A DNA stretch of 64,000 nt from an uncultured Christensenella sp. (lineage in GTDB: Bacteria > Bacillota > Clostridia > Christensenellales > Borkfalkiaceae). Positions within the stretch are counted from its first letter, which is position 1. Every line of letters begins with the position of its first letter. The position numbers and the translations under genes are program-made. Below, piece by piece: positions 60,712 to 64,000 of this stretch. The DNA is taken from contig CAJUEO010000003.1 in NCBI GenBank assembly GCA_910585685.1, positions 93,922-157,921 on the forward strand, written 5' to 3'. The notes beneath the pieces are model-generated. The model was not told the origin of the DNA. It did no database searches and saw only the letters and a list, made by a program, of their open reading frames with translations.

Positions 60712-60804
60712 ATGAAAACGTTTAAAAATGTATTGTGGGTATTGTTCGGAATGCTCGTTGCGCTTTTTATAGGTTACTTTATCTATACGGGGTTTCAGGT
60801 ATGA
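60712..60804 (+). CDS. 30-residue single-span membrane peptide (minor-coat-like)
   Basis: 30 residues from the ATG at 60712, GGTAAA upstream. It has a basic start (MKTFKN), one hydrophobic span (VLWVLFGMLVALFIGYFIY) and a short tail. It overlaps the pI-like gene by ATGA (60801-60804). Length and form match filamentous-phage pVII/pIX minor coat proteins. Too short for normal gene callers. Confidence 0.6.
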   Translation: MKTFKNVLWVLFGMLVALFIGYFIYTGFQV

Positions 60805-62978
60805 AAGAGCGATTTAATTACCGGCATATAATCTGTATTTTTATCACTATCGGGTTTCTCGCCTGCGGCGTGATATTTTCGAACGCCTTGGGTAGACTTC
60901 TTGAAGGCGTTCGTGATTTCGGCTTATCGATAGCGTACTATTTCTGCGAGATATTCGGGTTTGACGGCGTAATAACTCCGACAGTTACCGACTTTCCGCA
61001 GATACCGTTTTTCCCCGTTGTACCGCCTGAAGCTCCGCCCGTTGCCCCCGAAATTCCGTCTATTCCTTTACCGGACAATTGGGAGCAATTTACTGTTAAT
61101 TGGGGTATATATTGGGGGTTATGGGCGTGTGGGGACAATTTTTTGGGTTATATGACTACTGTCAGTAACGGAATATATACGTTTTGTCAATTCTTAATTA
61201 TTGCTTTGCCGATAATCGTACTTTTGATAGTATGTTTTAAACAGTATTTGAAAACTCAGAATAATGACTATGACAAGGACAGTAAGCCGCTTAAAGCGTT
61301 TAAATGGTTTTTTAAGCGCATATATTGCCCGGTTAAAGCGTGGTTTGCGGAGATATTTATATTTATAGGAAAGCGTAAATATTATTGGGTCCCGTGGCTG
61401 TGTCTGTGGCTGTTTTATTTTAATGTATTTACAATAGTCGTTGAGTTTTTCGCGTTTTATTTCTATTTTGTAATATCATTCGATATTTTAAATATCTATC
61501 GACAGGTGTACAAGATGTTTTTAGATTTATCCGTGCCGTTTACATTTATACCGCTGTGGGTGTGGGTAATTGTGGGGTTATTTTTGTTCAATAAATTTCG
61601 AAGGAATATAGGATATGCGCGGCTTAATCATAACGAACGTAAAAATTGCGGTTTTATAAATGAAAGAGCGTTGACAACGCTTGTATGCGGAACAATGGGT
61701 AAAGGCAAAACCACGATGCTTACATCAATGTGTCTTTCTACCGAGGTTTTATTTCGTGATAAGGCGTTTGAACTCTTGTTGGCGTGTGATTTTAAGTTTC
61801 CTAATTTTCCTTGGATAAATTTAGAGAATACTTTACGTTGGGCAATTCGAGACCATAAAGTTTATAGTCTTGCAACTTGTAGGCAATTTGTACGTTTGAA
61901 ATATTCGCGTTGGTTGAAGAACCCCTGCAAAGAGAAATTGTTTAATTACGATTATGAGCAATATGGATTTACTTATAATGACGACCTTAAAGTTGTAGAC
62001 GTTTGGAAGGTTATCGAGGACTATACACAGTTGTATTTTATTTATGTAATGCAATCTTCGCTTATTGTTTCTAATTATTCGATTCGTTCGGATATGCTAA
62101 TGTCCGATGTAGGTAATTTCCCGTTATGGAACGGAGATTTCTTTCGCAGAGATAGCCGTTTAATAGATAGCTATTCCAGACACGCGCATATACTTGATTT
62201 TGATATTTTAAGACTTGGTAAGACAGTCGTTGCCGAAAATAAATACCGCAATTTATTTGAGTTTGGAGTAGTTGCCGTGAGCGAAATAGGAAAAGAGCGC
62301 CTAAATTCCAAAGTGTCGCAATCGCGCGGAATTAAGGCAAAAAATGAGGAAACTAATCAGGCAAATGACGGGTTTGTTGACGGGCTTAAAATGGCGCGGC
62401 ATAGAGCTACCGTATGCGATTTTCCGTTTTTGAAAATTATATCCGACGAGCAGCGTTCAATGTCATTGGAAGCTGATGAGCGTGAGCTCTTTGATATTGT
62501 AAATATATCCGATAAATCCGAAACCGCGCTTTTTATGCCTTTTTTTGCTTTGGAAGAGCTTATTTATGACGGGATATTCAGTAAATTCTGTGATTTATAC
62601 GTTAGATATAGATATAATCGCGGAGATAACACCCTGTTAATATATTTGATTAAAGGCATTGTTGCAAGATTACATCATTATTATTGTCGTACATATAATT
62701 TGTTCGGTTGTCATTGTTTAAATGTTCAGCTACAGAGCGGAATGAATGACGGAAAATTTAAATTGCAAAAGTATTATATAAGCCATAAAAAAGATTATAG
62801 TAAACGTTTTGCGACTGATTGCTTTGCTGATTTCTTCCGTGAAAAGTCTCTGTTGTCCGACGTGGGTTTTGATGATTTACCGGAGTATAAAACAGAACGG
62901 GCTACGTGGGACGAGCTTAAACGGCAGAGCAGTTATTTTGTCAAAGATTTGGAAAAATATAAAGATAATAACAATTAA
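60801..62978 (+). CDS. Zot/pI-like morphogenesis ATPase
   Basis: 725 residues from the ATG at 60801, which overlaps the 30-aa peptide stop; a longer frame from 60735 would cover that peptide gene. Membrane helices at about 8-28, 125-155, 205-240 and 245-270, with a Pro-rich stretch between the first two (IPFFPVVPPEAPPVAPEIP). The P-loop is GTMGKGKTT (about 296-304); later blocks 'LLACDFKFPNFPWINLE', 'GNFPLWNGDFFRRD' and 'FEFGVVAVSEIGKE' (Walker B region) match the pI/Zot family of filamentous phages, especially Firmicutes forms. It drives virion assembly and export at the membrane. The Zot name implies no toxin here. Confidence 0.8.
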   Translation: MKERFNYRHIICIFITIGFLACGVIFSNALGRLLEGVRDFGLSIAYYFCEIFGFDGVITPTVTDFPQIPFFPVVPPEAPPVAPEIPSIPLPDNWEQFTVNWGIYWGLWACGDNFLGYMTTVSNGIYTFCQFLIIALPIIVLLIVCFKQYLKTQNNDYDKDSKPLKAFKWFFKRIYCPVKAWFAEIFIFIGKRKYYWVPWLCLWLFYFNVFTIVVEFFAFYFYFVISFDILNIYRQVYKMFLDLSVPFTFIPLWVWVIVGLFLFNKFRRNIGYARLNHNERKNCGFINERALTTLVCGTMGKGKTTMLTSMCLSTEVLFRDKAFELLLACDFKFPNFPWINLENTLRWAIRDHKVYSLATCRQFVRLKYSRWLKNPCKEKLFNYDYEQYGFTYNDDLKVVDVWKVIEDYTQLYFIYVMQSSLIVSNYSIRSDMLMSDVGNFPLWNGDFFRRDSRLIDSYSRHAHILDFDILRLGKTVVAENKYRNLFEFGVVAVSEIGKERLNSKVSQSRGIKAKNEETNQANDGFVDGLKMARHRATVCDFPFLKIISDEQRSMSLEADERELFDIVNISDKSETALFMPFFALEELIYDGIFSKFCDLYVRYRYNRGDNTLLIYLIKGIVARLHHYYCRTYNLFGCHCLNVQLQSGMNDGKFKLQKYYISHKKDYSKRFATDCFADFFREKSLLSDVGFDDLPEYKTERATWDELKRQSSYFVKDLEKYKDNNN

Positions 62979-62991
62979 GGTATAAAAAGTT

Positions 62992-63324
62992 ATGGCAAAG
63001 AAAAGATTTCAACCTCAATTTCGGAAGTTTCATAGTAAAGAAACGACAGGGCACCCTACATATGTTTATGATAACGACGGTAAAGTTTATAAAGTTATCG
63101 GTATAACTAAAAGTAGCAAAACAAATGATATTTTAAATATTCGCCTCGATAAAAATCCCGAACCAAATAATAATTCTCCTGCTTATATTCGTCCTAAGTC
63201 TATTGAAGTTTCCAATGGGACGAAAAGCACCAAGTTAAAAGGTTGGAAATTTGCGAGTAGTGATAAAGCGAAAGTACAAGCCGTTATTGACGGAAATGGT
63301 AAGAAAAAGCCCCGTAAAAAATAA
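62992..63324 (+). CDS. 110-aa basic protein, MazF-like layout
   Basis: 110 residues. 'GHPTYVYDNDGKVYKVIGITKSSKTNDILNIRL', 'SPAYIRPKSIEVS', 'LKGWKFASSDKAKVQAVIDG', then a basic tail (KKKPRKK). The order of strands and the final helix recall PemK/MazF-like SH3 barrels. The gene occurs again without its first 7 codons at 48162-48475. A GC-rich hairpin follows. Confidence 0.6.
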   Translation: MAKKRFQPQFRKFHSKETTGHPTYVYDNDGKVYKVIGITKSSKTNDILNIRLDKNPEPNNNSPAYIRPKSIEVSNGTKSTKLKGWKFASSDKAKVQAVIDGNGKKKPRKK

Positions 63325-63338
63325 CGGGGCGTAAAAAA

Positions 63339-63412
63339 AGAAAAGGTTGCGAGCGGTAAAACCACTTATTCGCACTGTTCAAGCCGATAATGACGAACAA
63401 ATAACCTTTTCT
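63339..63412. other. structured non-coding region (right copy)
   Basis: 10-bp inverted repeat AGAAAAGGTT/AACCTTTTCT (63339-63348 and 63403-63412) with nested complements inside; same as 48490-48563. Confidence 0.45.
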
Positions 63413-63470
63413 AATAATTATTATACGGCATTAATTATCGTTTGTCAAATAAATTAAAGAAGAGGATATT

Positions 63471-63710
63471 ATGAAAACGTTGGAAGAAAAGTTAAAGTAT
63501 AATTCTTTGAAGCATACAGATTTTTCGTTCGGCTATAAATTAGGCGTTCAAATATACAAAGATTATCCTAAATTGAAGGAGAAAGGGAAGCGAGAGCTTG
63601 TAAAGCTTGTGGACGGGTATAGAGAACTTGCCCGTGACGGCAATGAAATAAGTAAGGGCTTTATGTGCGGTTATCGCGACGCAGCCAATGATAGAAAAGT
63701 GAAGAAATGA
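63471..63710 (+). CDS. 79-aa hypothetical protein (right copy)
   Basis: Preceded by GAAGAGG. A charged helical protein of 79 residues (MKTLEEKLKYNSLKHTDFSF..., '..GYRDAANDRKVKK'). Last gene of the element before the att site; small proteins at this spot often act as excision factors or in lysogeny, but no HTH or Xis motif is evident. Confidence 0.65.
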   Translation: MKTLEEKLKYNSLKHTDFSFGYKLGVQIYKDYPKLKEKGKRELVKLVDGYRELARDGNEISKGFMCGYRDAANDRKVKK

Positions 63711-63780
63711 ATTACTCTTTAAAAGAAAAATTTCCCGAAGGGTGTTGCTCCCTGCAAGGGTGATAAAATAAAAAAGAAAA

Positions 63781-63825
63781 GTGAGGCAGTTGCAGCGGTT
63801 TAGCGCGCAACGCCTCACTCTTTTT
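63781..63825 (+). terminator. late-operon terminator hairpin
   Basis: Long hairpin (63781-63818; arms GTGAGGC..GTTGC and GCAAC..GCCTCAC with a one-base bulge) followed by CTTTTTATT. Ends the rightward arm. Same at 48932-48976. Confidence 0.75.
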
Positions 63826-63927
63826 ATTACACACAGAAACGGAAAAAAGAGTGATATTTAAAATGTTAAAATTGGGGGCAATTGGGGGCAAAATATGAAA
63901 AAATAGTAAAAATGACATAAAAACAGC

Positions 63928-63955
63928 AAAAAACGGGCAAAAATACCCGTTTTTT
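63928..63955 (-). terminator. element-supplied terminator of the tRNA-Lys gene
   Basis: ACGGG/CCCGT stem extended by A/T pairs directly after the tRNA CCA end, followed (leftward) by T residues. It gives the tRNA a terminator after integration. Confidence 0.65.
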
Positions 63956-64000
63956 TGGTGCACCTTCAGGGACTCGAACCCTGGGCCCACTGATTAAGAG
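63956..64000 (-). tRNA. tRNA-Lys(CUU), 5' part outside the window
   Basis: Reading leftward from 64000: anticodon loop CTCTTAA (anticodon CTT), stem TCAGT, variable loop GGGCC, T arm CAGGG-TTCGAGT-CCCTG, acceptor strand AAGGTGC, discriminator A and encoded CCA (63958-63956). The D arm and 5' acceptor strand lie beyond the window. It is the integration site of the element. Confidence 0.92.

Larger units (their letters stand above)
49107..63978. mobile_element. inovirus-like prophage integrated at tRNA-Lys
   Basis: About 14.9 kb between two copies of the tRNA-Lys 3' end. A leftward lysogeny arm (integrase, nuclease-like, repressor) and a rightward arm (small early genes, DUF3102-like, ssDNA-binding-like, Rep_1, secreted and membrane proteins, 30-aa peptide, Zot/pI-like ATPase, two small basic proteins). 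No capsid, terminase, portal, relaxase or T4SS genes were seen, which excludes a tailed phage or a conjugative element. Visibly AT-richer than the flanks. Size is at the upper end for inoviruses. The left boundary is abnormal because it is preceded by element right-end sequence. Confidence 0.82.
63011..63978. repeat. 968-bp direct repeat, right copy
   Basis: The intact right end of the element; appears identical to 48162-49129. Confidence 0.95.

Noticed and set aside
60801..62978. Conjugation ATPase (TraG/VirD4) reading of the 725-aa protein
   Set aside because: No relaxase, oriT or other transfer genes are present, and the blocks after the P-loop match pI/Zot style with rolling-circle and virion-type neighbours.
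60801..62978. Zonula occludens toxin activity
   Set aside because: The Zot name reflects the phage assembly ATPase family; no separate toxin fragment is recognisable.
1..64000. CRISPR array, retron or IS element
   Set aside because: No regularly spaced repeats, reverse transcriptase or transposase were seen on either strand; the only long repeat is the 968-bp direct pair.

Overview
The window looks like a chromosomal stretch of a Gram-positive, endospore-lineage Firmicute (Clostridia-like, probably a gut organism). Grounds: the conserved order yqfC-yqfD-phoH-pgpH-ybeY-era-yqzL-recO, a SigB/SigF-type partner-switching operon, an AgrC-like kinase with a LytTR regulator, lipoproteins with lipoboxes, and AAGGAG-type ribosome binding sites. 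The species cannot be named from this sequence. Most chromosomal genes read rightward.

Layout. 1-2442: 5'-truncated type-2 isoleucyl-tRNA synthetase, then an HTH membrane protein (2446-3237), two tandem paralogous lipoproteins (3418-4679), feoA-feoB (4720-6629) and an RluA-type pseudouridine synthase. 7522-9264: STAS / degenerate kinase / sigma factor / intact anti-sigma kinase. 9349-14064: a leftward membrane protein, a PucR-type HTH protein, an S41 protease, and a leftward MinD-like ATPase with a small partner. 14080-19911: the yqfC-to-recO block. 20104-37273: one 17-kb rightward operon coding for GrpE-like, Hsp70, Hsp70-vWA, a J-like/zinc-ribbon/FN3 protein, two zinc-ribbon GTPases, a GAP1-like protein, an SPFH protein and several membrane proteins. 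37322-39571: two PII-like proteins with a DUF1538-type membrane protein. 39733-42882: galE and a LytTR/GHKL two-component system. 43063-48161: a CBM-rich lipoprotein and an inverted-domain GH3 glycosidase that is cut off.

49107-63978 is an integrated element, more AT-rich than its surroundings, lying at the 3' end of a tRNA-Lys(CUU) gene. It has the gene set of a filamentous-phage (inovirus)-like prophage: tyrosine integrase, XRE repressor with operator, small early genes, a putative ssDNA-binding protein, a Rep_1-type rolling-circle initiator preceded by a hairpin and a CTTGATA nick-like motif, secreted or membrane-anchored virion-type proteins, a 30-residue membrane peptide and a Zot/pI-like ATPase. 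The last 968 bp of the element (63011-63978) occur again at 48162-49129, where they interrupt the GH3 gene. The left junction is therefore what a tandem copy or a circularised attP would look like, not a normal attL.

Two systems deserve most attention: the chaperone/GTPase/GAP1 operon, which matches the domain logic of NTP-dependent conflict systems but has no obvious effector and has a full K-J-E-like chaperone set; and the inovirus-like prophage, whose integrase appears to be split by a canonical -1 frameshift signal. All family assignments are by eye from motifs; no search was run.
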